Origin: a virus
Virus record (IMG/VR): IMGVR_UViG_3300035674_000005
Span: 1-51,885 of that record
Length of the DNA stretch: 51,885 nt
Strand: one strand, 5' to 3'
The position numbers and the translations under genes were made by a program. This document shows positions 1 through 6,838 of the stretch, piece by piece. How positions within the stretch are numbered: the first letter of the stretch is position 1; the number at the start of each line of letters is the position of its first letter. Below the pieces are notes generated by a model that saw only the letters and a program-made list of their open reading frames with translations, did not search any database and had not been told where the DNA came from.

Positions 1-184
1 GATACGGGAGCAGTGTCTGGTAGCGAGGATGAGTGAGTGTCGTAGCTGTATCTCGTCCAGTCGATAGCCGCCATCTACCTTATTGACATGGGCTGATAGT
101 GGTACCTCGGCTAGGTTGCATAGTCCTCGGTCGCGCAGTAGTATCTCAGCACAGGGGTTTACGCCCTCAAAGTCCGGTCGTCGC
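1..184. repeat. Terminal direct repeat, left copy
   Basis: Identical to 51702-51885 except at one base (C at 58, T at 51759). The repeat lies inside the class II reductase gene, whose frame is continuous when the copies are merged. The mismatch falls in the third base of a leucine codon (CTG or CTA), so it is silent. This fits a circular or circularly permuted genome opened at an arbitrary point, with a strain variant captured at the overlap. A true short terminal repeat inside a gene is less likely. Confidence 0.95.
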
Positions 185-1221
185 ATCCTGGCTGTCTCGG
201 CGTTAATCAAGCCCGGTTCGCCGTTGTTGACAATAGTAGCTAGCATCTCCTCGAAACGCTCGGCTGTCGGACGGCTGTTGAGCATAACACTGTTGTTGCT
301 CATCACGCGATTGTCACGAAAACGAGCCTTTTCCGGGTCGCTAAACAGGTCTTTTTTGGCGGTGATGAAAGCCTCGTCGTCGCTGTCTCCTAGGGCGATC
401 TCAGATGAGCGTCGTACGCCGCCTACTACGACCGCTGCTGCAATAGTAGTCGCGATGTCCATGCACTCGACGCTGTTTAGTCGCCCGGTGCTGCTGTTGA
501 TGATGCCAACTATGCTCTTAAAGGCTTTCATCAGAGGCTCTGCACCCGATGCCCGTCCGCCAAAGGTCTTAAGTGGGGTGCCGGCTGGGCGCACATAGTC
601 GTAGTGTATGATGACTCTTTTGACCCAATTGCTGGTCAGGACAAAGAGCAGATAGTAGAGAGCATCCGTCCAGCCCTCTTTGCTGTCACCGACGATGAGC
701 TTATAGACTCCTTTTGTCTCCAGCTCTATTAGCTCTGTTTGCTCCTGGGCGGCGGCTGGGATGGGTTGGTAAGGCTTGTGTACGACATCGACCGTCGTTA
801 GGAACGTTGGCAGCTTGTCGATGTGCTTCTGCTCGACTGAGAAGCCGACACCGCAGCCATTCATCAGTAGGTATAGCGACTCGGAGAACGCCTCGATGCT
901 GTCTATGGTCTTAAAGGCACAGTTGAAGTTAGCGATGCCGTCTCGTCGTATGGCTGGTGTGCCGCCGATCCAAAGAGTCCGTCCGGCTGGGAAGACGCGC
1001 AGATTGAAGATAGCGTCGTATAGCTCCTCCTCCTCGCCGTCGTCCATCTGACCTAGGCTAGCACTGTACTCGACCACGCGACGGACGACTTCCCACCAGC
1101 GCTCACGACGACCCTCCTCGGGCAGGAAGCGATGATAGGTGCGATAGGAGACAATTAAACCAAGCGCCCCGAAGGGCGGCTCGCGATGGATGTATTTCGA
1201 CAGGAATCTATTAGATAGCAC
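1..1221 (-). CDS. Class II (B12-dependent) ribonucleotide reductase, N-terminal part
   Basis: Reduces ribonucleotides to deoxyribonucleotides using adenosylcobalamin. The reading frame leaves the window at base 1 and resumes at 51701, giving 724 residues when joined, close to the monomeric Lactobacillus-type triphosphate reductase (about 739). Visible here are the first redox cysteine (C101 in FNCAFK), and the active-site loop NPCAEI with C357 and E359 followed by C368 in GLCNLAE. These match the family's radical cysteine, glutamate and second redox cysteine. I chose the GTG at 1221 because no ATG precedes conserved sequence in frame. It overlaps the stop of the upstream gene by 11 bases, which suggests translational coupling. 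It sits in the minus-strand replication and nucleotide operon. Confidence 0.95.
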   Translation of the reverse strand, partial: MLSNRFLSKYIHREPPFGALGLIVSYRTYHRFLPEEGRRERWWEVVRRVVEYSASLGQMDDGEEEELYDAIFNLRVFPAGRTLWIGGTPAIRRDGIANFNCAFKTIDSIEAFSESLYLLMNGCGVGFSVEQKHIDKLPTFLTTVDVVHKPYQPIPAAAQEQTELIELETKGVYKLIVGDSKEGWTDALYYLLFVLTSNWVKRVIIHYDYVRPAGTPLKTFGGRASGAEPLMKAFKSIVGIINSSTGRLNSVECMDIATTIAAAVVVGGVRRSSEIALGDSDDEAFITAKKDLFSDPEKARFRDNRVMSNNSVMLNSRPTAERFEEMLATIVNNGEPGLINAETARMRRPDFEGVNPCAEILLRDRGLCNLAEVPLSAHVNKVDGGYRLDEIQLRHSLILATRHCSRI

Positions 1222-1414
1222 TATCTTGCTCGCTCCCGTGTGCGTCTTGAACGGCTGTTTCGATAGCAACTAGACTCTTATAAGCTGCTTCTAATTCGTC
1301 TTCAATACTATTGCTGAAATACAACGCGCTTTCATGTTCCTGTTTAGCCTGGATATATCGGACATAAGCACGGGTATACATCATCGCGAGTTCTAAAGCC
1401 TCATTCGGTGTCAT
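1211..1414 (-). CDS. Small protein of unknown function (67 aa)
   Basis: Short, mostly helical, acidic protein starting MTPNEALEL. It is preceded by an AGGTAA-like ribosome site and overlaps the start of the reductase gene by 11 bases. I recognise no domain. Its place between the 365-aa replication-cluster protein and the reductase makes it an operon member, possibly important mainly for coupling reductase translation. Confidence 0.7.
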   Translation of the reverse strand: MTPNEALELAMMYTRAYVRYIQAKQEHESALYFSNSIEDELEAAYKSLVAIETAVQDAHGSEQDSAI

Positions 1415-1429
1415 TGTTATTACCTGTGT

Positions 1430-1462
1430 AAATAAAGGAAGGGAGACGGGGTTGCCGCTCCC
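1430..1462 (-). terminator. Possible attenuator or terminator hairpin
   Basis: Read on the minus strand, GGGAG and CTCCC pair around a 12-base loop, followed by the T-rich run TTCCTTTATTT. It lies between the 365-aa gene and the 67-aa gene, so it could partially end transcription before the reductase. The stem is only 5 bp. Confidence 0.4.
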
Positions 1463-1486
1463 TGTTCGTCGAATCGTCTCTTAATT

Positions 1487-2584
1487 CTACCAGTCGGGCA
1501 TACCGGCTGTTTCGGCTCTGTGACTGTTCTCTACTTGGCGAGCGAAAGCCTTCTCCATCTCGTCATCTGATGCAGGTGGAACGAAGCGGCATATCACCTT
1601 GGTGTTTCCAGAGGCGAGTATCTGTTTGCCGTCGATGGTTAGCGTTCCGGGGTTGCTCTCGGATAGGATTGGCTCGAGAACCTGTAGAGCCTTCTTGATC
1701 GCTGCGTTGGCGTTGTACCAGCGACCGTCGATGCGGATCTTCATACCCTCGCCATACTGATCAGATGCTGTACGCTCCCATGCTGTGACACTATAGGTGC
1801 CTACTTCTAGGTCTTTTAGCTTACCGAAGCCACCGAGGCTCAGCTCTTTGCCGCCGATCGTGATGGTGCCTGATGCACGGTTCATGATAGCCTCAGCAGG
1901 GAACTTGATGCCGTCCGCTCCATTTGGTGCCCAGAATTGACGACCCATAGCGTGCAGGATTGGGAATTTGCGTCCGTCACCGGCTTTGATCTCTGTCAGG
2001 CTGTCTACTGTGAATCGCTCTGGGGCTGCATCGAGGTTCTCAGTCTCGACGAAGCTGTGCAAGTACTCATTGATACCGTCCAGTTTGCCGGACATGAACG
2101 CAGACATCATCTTGCCGCGAGACACCTTGACATCGGGCTTGACTCGAATCCTAAGTGTCATCGCCTCTTCGTCGTCTATGGCAACATCTAGAGTCCAAAA
2201 GGCTCCGTTCTCTGATACTGAGACGATGTGTGTAACAGCCTTATCATCGACCATCTTGTCGAGCTTCAGTACGGAGGTTTTGCCACCCCAGTTGATAACG
2301 GGTCTTTTGCCATCGGATAGGATCTCGGGGGTCGAGAGGAACTTGGCTCCCTTCTTGGTCACAACATATGTGAAGACGGGGACGAGCTCGTTGAACTCAG
2401 CACCCAGGGATCGGGCTACGATTGCTAGCTCTTTCTTAGCATCAGAGGGCAACATGTCATTGCTGATTTGTGTTGTCTCAGTGTAGTTGCCGGCTGATAG
2501 AACATCAATCTTCGCAATCGCTTTCTTTAGTGCAGTCATCTTTTTCTCGTTTTTGGTTGGTGTTTTGGTTTGGCTTAGTGCCAT
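1487..2584 (-). CDS. Replication-cluster protein of unknown function (365 aa)
   Basis: A soluble, charged protein with a lysine-rich N-terminus (first 25 residues) and a beta-rich body. It lies between the 5'-3' exonuclease and the reductase on the same strand. The C-terminus ends in ETAGMPDW, loosely like the acidic, aromatic-ended tails of phage single-stranded DNA-binding proteins. A single-stranded DNA-binding role would fit, because no other candidate for this function is visible among the replication genes. This is inference from position only, since I recognise no OB-fold signature. The ATG at 2584 is well placed at the end of a long upstream gap. Confidence 0.8.
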   Translation of the reverse strand: MALSQTKTPTKNEKKMTALKKAIAKIDVLSAGNYTETTQISNDMLPSDAKKELAIVARSLGAEFNELVPVFTYVVTKKGAKFLSTPEILSDGKRPVINWGGKTSVLKLDKMVDDKAVTHIVSVSENGAFWTLDVAIDDEEAMTLRIRVKPDVKVSRGKMMSAFMSGKLDGINEYLHSFVETENLDAAPERFTVDSLTEIKAGDGRKFPILHAMGRQFWAPNGADGIKFPAEAIMNRASGTITIGGKELSLGGFGKLKDLEVGTYSVTAWERTASDQYGEGMKIRIDGRWYNANAAIKKALQVLEPILSESNPGTLTIDGKQILASGNTKVICRFVPPASDDEMEKAFARQVENSHRAETAGMPDW

Positions 2585-2667
2585 GTATCTAATATAGTCT
2601 AATTCGCGGGAATATTCCGAAGATTTACGAAAGTTTACAATAACTTCTCTAGCCTCAAAATATGTCC
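2585..2667 (-). promoter_or_regulatory. Possible minus-strand promoter with operator half-site
   Basis: The 83-base gap upstream of the 365-aa gene reads, on the minus strand, CCGCGAATTAGACTATATTAG. It combines the CGCGAAT half-site and the TATATTAG box found in the conserved phage promoters, but with a shorter spacer. TATATT lies only 5 bases from the ATG, so a leader would have to start within or after the start codon. The upstream GAATATTC palindrome is an alternative -10 region. Confidence 0.3.
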
Positions 2668-3552
2668 CTAAGCCGCTTGTTCTCGATAGCAGATATTTGC
2701 CACTCGTGAGAATGCTGGCTCTGTGGCGCTGATGTGGGGTATGGGTACTGGGAGCCCTAGTCGAGACATCTTATGTTGTAGATCGGCGGGATTGACTAGG
2801 ACGCGAGGGTTTAGTAGCTTGGGTTTTGCTGCGGAAATTGCCTCGGTCTTTGTCCACAAGCAATAGTCACTATGGGGATGGAGTAGGTCAATGAGGAAGC
2901 TAGCACAGCCCGCAGCCAGGTTGTCTGATTTGTCCCCCGTCTCGGTCTTGAAACGCCAGATGTCGCTTGCCTCAAAGTTGTCGTGAAACTTATAGCGTTG
3001 TATAGCCTTGGTGCCCTTGACGACTTTGTTTCTCATCCACGCATAGACCGCCTCCGTGTCTCGTACTCGTGGAAGATAGCCTTTTGTGTCCATCCAGAGA
3101 ACACAGTCGCTACAGAAGCCCATCCAATCGCTATCGACGGTGGCAAAGTTGAGGGTCGTAAACCTATCTCGCTTGCTACTCCACATCATATATATGAGGG
3201 CAGCGATGTCGTCCGCTTCGTAACCGGCAAAGCGTAGCACGTCCATCTCGGCGTATGCGAGCCCGGTGATCGCAGAGAGGTATGGGTCGGGCATCGATCG
3301 CCCGTGCTTGTAGTCGGCTTGAAATCGGGAGCGCCAATAGGGCTTGCTATCCCCTACCCACACGACGGCTGCTTTGGACGGGCGGTGGGAAGACGGCAAA
3401 AAGCCCAGGTTGTTGACCCAGGCTAAGGCGAGACGTGTATATTGGTCGGCTATCTTGACGTTAGCGGAGCAGTTGAGCGTAATGCCGTCTTTGATAGTGT
3501 GCAGGATGTGGTAGCCGATAACGCTCGTATCGATGACGTAGATGGGGTACAT
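2668..3552 (-). CDS. 5'-3' exonuclease / flap endonuclease (PIN/FEN family)
   Basis: Structure-specific 5' nuclease acting at replication forks, probably removing RNA primers and flaps ahead of the polymerase, which has no 5' nuclease domain of its own. Metal-binding acidic residues appear in family order: D8 in YVIDTS, D68 in WVGDSK, the helical arch YKHGR (81-85), YEADD (111-115), the pair D140/D142 in TVDSD, and TGDKSDN (about 205-211), the helix-hairpin-helix entry. The length of 294 aa is close to T5 exonuclease (291). It lies downstream of the polymerase, with a separate 89-aa gene between. Confidence 0.93.
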   Translation of the reverse strand: MYPIYVIDTSVIGYHILHTIKDGITLNCSANVKIADQYTRLALAWVNNLGFLPSSHRPSKAAVVWVGDSKPYWRSRFQADYKHGRSMPDPYLSAITGLAYAEMDVLRFAGYEADDIAALIYMMWSSKRDRFTTLNFATVDSDWMGFCSDCVLWMDTKGYLPRVRDTEAVYAWMRNKVVKGTKAIQRYKFHDNFEASDIWRFKTETGDKSDNLAAGCASFLIDLLHPHSDYCLWTKTEAISAAKPKLLNPRVLVNPADLQHKMSRLGLPVPIPHISATEPAFSRVANICYREQAA

Positions 3553-3602
3553 TTCTCTCTCGTGAGACTATACCCTTAATATACCTTTAAATTGCCTCTG
3601 TT

Positions 3603-3872
3603 TTAGACCCAATCGCCCACTCTGTCGAACTCTAACGGTAAGCAGAAGATTTCAAAACCGGGATCATCGATGTGGTGCTTGACTTCGTGTAGTTGTTCTA
3701 AGCCGATTTTCCAGAAGTCGTGGTCGCTGTCTAACCATACTATGTGCCAGGTGCCTTCTAGCCTCATCCAGTAGTAGCCTTCTTCGAGCTGTTTCCAATC
3801 GCCATCGTAACGAGCAATGATCTTCTGTGTTTGTGTGTTCCAATAGTAGTCAAGATTTTCTACGGGGTTCAT
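3603..3872 (-). CDS. Small tryptophan-rich protein of unknown function (89 aa)
   Basis: Rich in tryptophan, tyrosine and acidic residues (DYYWNTQ, EEGYYWMRLEG). Its ATG overlaps the polymerase stop as ATGA (3869-3872), so it should be translated by coupling from the polymerase gene. No domain recognised. A polymerase accessory role is possible from this tight linkage, but nothing in the sequence proves it. Confidence 0.75.
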   Translation of the reverse strand: MNPVENLDYYWNTQTQKIIARYDGDWKQLEEGYYWMRLEGTWHIVWLDSDHDFWKIGLEQLHEVKHHIDDPGFEIFCLPLEFDRVGDWV

Positions 3873-6391
3873 ACTAAGTCCTGTGGTGAGATTGATTTTC
3901 CGTCCGTGGGAAAGCCGTTTGGATTGCTCGGTGTGACCATCCTATCACTAATTTCCTTTCTGTAGCGGCTGTCGATCTCAACGCTGCTGAACCAGGCTAT
4001 TGATTGGGGCATGGTAGAGAATCCTAGGGCAGCGTAACAGTAGGCGCGGGTTTTGATGTGGGCTTCTTGTAGGGCTCGGGCAAAGCGATGGGTGTCTCGA
4101 TTGGCAACCAAGAACTTGACCTCGTCGTGGTAGGTAAGTAGGAGCTGATAGGACAGGCTCTCGCGCTGGCAGATCAGGTCGAGTGCCGTGAGCAGGACAT
4201 GTAGGACATCGACACCGCTTGTTTGGATAGTCCAGTTGGCACGGGTCGTTAGGTAGTCGTTACGAGTATGGGCGTTGTCGAGGCTGTCGGGAATCTTCCA
4301 GCCTAGGATGGGGGAACGAGCACCGTGTTCTGATGCTAGGCGTACCATGGCGTTAAAGACTGCTGATGCTGATCCGCCGTCGAAGTAGCCGTTTATCTTG
4401 CTGCCTTTGAGGGACTTGAGGTAAGTCTGTGCGATGCCTTTGCTGTCCGAAATGTTGCGACCGGATGCGAGGTGGATCATCGTGGCTAGTTTGTCCTCTC
4501 CGCATAGGTAGGCAGAGGCAAAGTTGCAGTTCTTGGCTAGGTCGCGTTTCATGCCGTTTCGGGTTGCCATCAAGGAGTGAGTGTCGGTACCTCGGCTCTT
4601 GTCGCCCACTAAGATGGCTCGGCTGTATTCACAGGCTCCCAGCATCTCCCGGCTTTGGTCGGCAAGCATCGAGGCTAGCCACAGCTCTTCTTGGTCGAAG
4701 TCGGCTCCTACGATGCTGTATCCGGGTGGGGATTTTACCATGCCGCGAAACTCCGAGCCTATCTTGGTCGTGGTGGTCTTGGGGCATACGAGCCAGGTGC
4801 TGTCCTTAGCCCGTCGCGATTGGGTACCCATAACGACCGTCTGGGGGACACACATCAAGACACCGCGACGCTTGACTATGCGTAGGTCTTGACAGCGACC
4901 AGAGAAAGCCTTCCAATTGGTCAGGCTGTATAGCTCTTCGTATAGCTGCGTCAAGTCTAGGGCGGGGATGGTGGTCGTTAGTCGCCCTGTCTTGACGTAG
5001 CTTAGGTAGGTCTGTGCTTTGTCGCAGGTCAAGGGGGTCGACAGGTTCTTCTCTTCGCCCTCTGGATGTGGTAGCGGGATTCCCGAGCGCGTGTACCAGG
5101 TGGTGTCTCGCCACTCGATGTCCTCGCCGTCCCACTGTAGACCCAGTAGGATTGGGGTCAGGCGCTTGCTCATCGTAGCACCGTCGCCCTTAACGTAGTC
5201 GACGTACCACTCGGGCTTTCCTTTGTTCTTGCCACTGCTGAGCTTTCTCCAGGACAGCCGATCGTCTCCGTCCTCGCTATACATCTTGTCTAGGGCGAGG
5301 TTTTCTAGCATCAGACGGTGCTTGGTGATCAGGGTATGATACTGAGTCTCGCAGCGGGACAGGTAGCCGAACCAATCGGGATCGAGGGTGATTAGGGGGT
5401 TAGACATGTGGAGCTGTCCGAGCCAAGATATCGGGGAGCCTACGTAGCGCCGTCGTAGCTGGTGGAACATCTCTAGCATGCAACGTAGGGTTGCGATCAC
5501 GTCTTGGGCACAGTAGGATAGGATGCGATCGATAGCCGGTTGCCATGTGTCCCAGGTAAGCTTCATGATGTCGTCGCGTACGCCTTTCTCTAGGGGCTCG
5601 TTGAACAGGCGCTGATGGATGGCTGCGAGAGAGACTGGGCTGGCGTGCTTGACCCAAAGCGGTGGAAACGGCTTCTTGGATAGCATTTTGTAGGCTGCGA
5701 GTTGTTGGTCGCTGATTCCCCACATTGCAGTCGCCCAGCTCATGCCGTCGAGGAATTGGTTGCCGGACGGACAGACTGTTGCCCCGTCCCAGCGCAGGAA
5801 CTCGGACGCGAGATATTGTCGGTCGTATGAGACGTTCCAGCCTAAGACGACCCGATTGCTAGGGAATGGGATCAGGTCTTCGTTGCTGACCCGTGCCTGC
5901 CAGTCGCGCACCCAGGCAAAGAGGGAGTCGTCGCCCATCGCAACGGCACAGATTGGAGTCCAGTGCTCGCTGTACTTGACCGCCTCTGTGTCTAGGAGCA
6001 TCACATCGGGGAGCTCGTCGGGGCTAATAGGGTACCAGCTCCCCGCCCAGATGTGCCACTTACCCGCGATTAAAGGGGCTCTGGAGGGTGCTTGGGGGAT
6101 AGCTGGTGGAGATAGACACTCTAGGATCTTGGGCTCCTTCTTGCCCCACGTATCTGCCGCTGCTGAGTCGAGCCACTCTTTGACCGGGGTGGGATTGCCG
6201 TCTACGTAGCTGTCGTAGGGTAGATCTATGGGCACCCACTCGCTGGGGTCTTCGATGCCGTAGTCTTTGGGGTTTAGCTCGTCCGGGTTGGGCTCTCGTC
6301 CGAATAGGGCTCTGGATATCTCGGTTGGCAATATCTTCATATATAAGTGTGTTTGGGTGCCGGGCTTGGTGGTGGTGCCGGATAAAGACAC
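3869..6391 (-). CDS. Family A DNA polymerase resembling mitochondrial Pol gamma
   Basis: Replicative polymerase with an active 3'-5' proofreading domain. Exo I is LLDTEAV (D134, E136), Exo II VVLGWNVSYDRQ (181-192) and Exo III YCAQDVIAT (293-301). Polymerase motif A is VGADFDQEEL (D564), motif B RDLAKNCNFASAY (R616, K620, F624, Y628) and motif C YHDEV (D756). The wording of these blocks matches metazoan and fungal Pol gamma far better than E. coli Pol I or T7: compare YCAQDV in Exo III, SPPGYSIVGAD before motif A, KSRGTDTHS after it, WTIQTSGVD before motif C, and MPQSIAWFSSVEID with TPSNPNG at the C-terminus. The region between Exo III and motif A is about 267 residues, shorter than in human Pol gamma. 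I use the GTG at 6391. An internal ATG at 6340 (MKILPTEIS) is an alternative. Confidence 0.95.
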   Translation of the reverse strand: MSLSGTTTKPGTQTHLYMKILPTEISRALFGREPNPDELNPKDYGIEDPSEWVPIDLPYDSYVDGNPTPVKEWLDSAAADTWGKKEPKILECLSPPAIPQAPSRAPLIAGKWHIWAGSWYPISPDELPDVMLLDTEAVKYSEHWTPICAVAMGDDSLFAWVRDWQARVSNEDLIPFPSNRVVLGWNVSYDRQYLASEFLRWDGATVCPSGNQFLDGMSWATAMWGISDQQLAAYKMLSKKPFPPLWVKHASPVSLAAIHQRLFNEPLEKGVRDDIMKLTWDTWQPAIDRILSYCAQDVIATLRCMLEMFHQLRRRYVGSPISWLGQLHMSNPLITLDPDWFGYLSRCETQYHTLITKHRLMLENLALDKMYSEDGDDRLSWRKLSSGKNKGKPEWYVDYVKGDGATMSKRLTPILLGLQWDGEDIEWRDTTWYTRSGIPLPHPEGEEKNLSTPLTCDKAQTYLSYVKTGRLTTTIPALDLTQLYEELYSLTNWKAFSGRCQDLRIVKRRGVLMCVPQTVVMGTQSRRAKDSTWLVCPKTTTTKIGSEFRGMVKSPPGYSIVGADFDQEELWLASMLADQSREMLGACEYSRAILVGDKSRGTDTHSLMATRNGMKRDLAKNCNFASAYLCGEDKLATMIHLASGRNISDSKGIAQTYLKSLKGSKINGYFDGGSASAVFNAMVRLASEHGARSPILGWKIPDSLDNAHTRNDYLTTRANWTIQTSGVDVLHVLLTALDLICQRESLSYQLLLTYHDEVKFLVANRDTHRFARALQEAHIKTRAYCYAALGFSTMPQSIAWFSSVEIDSRYRKEISDRMVTPSNPNGFPTDGKSISPQDLV

Positions 6392-6400
6392 TCTAACATA

Positions 6401-6426
6401 AACTTATGATATTCGCGTGTTATTAT
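6401..6426 (+). promoter_or_regulatory. Divergent promoter region with operator half-site
   Basis: On the plus strand TATTCGCGTGT is followed directly by TATTAT, the same GCGTGT-then-minus-10 geometry as in the promoters at 13489-13514 and 15075-15100. The left half of the palindrome is degenerate here. The site lies between the start of the minus-strand polymerase gene and the plus-strand ribbon-helix-helix gene, so it could control both. Confidence 0.55.
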
Positions 6427-6466
6427 GCTACGATGAAAAAGACGAGCGAGACAGGTTAGGATGGTT

Positions 6467-6700
6467 ATGCCAAAGAAACAGCACAGGAAATATGGCGAGC
6501 TTAAGCAGCAAAGATCTTTTATGCTGACACCGACAGCGTTAGAGATGCTAAGAGAGATGGCGGAGGGGCGCGATGTCAGTATTAATGAGATGCTGGAGAT
6601 ATTGATTAGGGAGGTTGTACGGAGCGGCTCGTCTTGGGCTCATATGCACGATCCGCTGCCTCTGGATCAGCTTGATCAGAGCAAGGTCGATTTGGGGTGA
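6467..6700 (+). CDS. Ribbon-helix-helix (CopG/Arc-type) DNA-binding protein
   Basis: A basic N-terminus (PKKQHRK) leads into a short beta strand and two helices: SFMLTPTALEMLREMAEG, then VSINEMLEILIREVV. This is the usual arrangement of a dimeric ribbon-helix-helix repressor. The start is set at 6467 because the AGGTTAGG ribosome site ends six bases upstream; ATG 6461 is too close to it. The gene diverges from the polymerase and has an operator half-site in its promoter, so it is the best candidate for the factor that binds the ACACGC-N8-GCGTGT sites. Autoregulation is inferred. Confidence 0.75.
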   Translation: MPKKQHRKYGELKQQRSFMLTPTALEMLREMAEGRDVSINEMLEILIREVVRSGSSWAHMHDPLPLDQLDQSKVDLG

Positions 6701-6701
6701 C

Positions 6702-6736
6702 AAAAAAGCCTGATCGAGGGGGTTCCTTTATCAGGC
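6702..6736 (-). terminator. Intrinsic terminator facing the minus direction
   Basis: GCCTGAT (6708-6714) pairs with ATCAGGC (6730-6736), and on the minus strand the stem is followed by TTTTTT (6707-6702). It would stop antisense transcription entering from the helicase region rather than plus-strand transcription from the preceding gene, which has no T run after the stem. Confidence 0.65.
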
Positions 6737-6766
6737 GTAGAGTTACTTCTCCCTATATTCTAACAG

Positions 6767-6780
6767 GTGGGAAGTAGATT
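6767..6780 (+). promoter_or_regulatory. Promoter-like element upstream of the primase-helicase
   Basis: The 14-mer GTGGGAAGTAGATT is repeated exactly on the minus strand at 48989-48976, upstream of another gene. TAGATT (6775-6780) resembles a -10 box. No good -35 is visible 17 bases upstream. The 50-base leader that follows holds nothing else I can name. Confidence 0.45.
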
Positions 6781-6838
6781 GGAGTACATGTGTGTGTTCA
6801 GATATGATTTAGTACTTGATGTTAGCGAGGGATGAGAA

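Noticed and set aside
4429-4892. Several plus-strand frames inside the polymerase gene
   Set aside because: They are antisense shadows in a GC-rich coding region with improbable amino acid composition and no ribosome sites.
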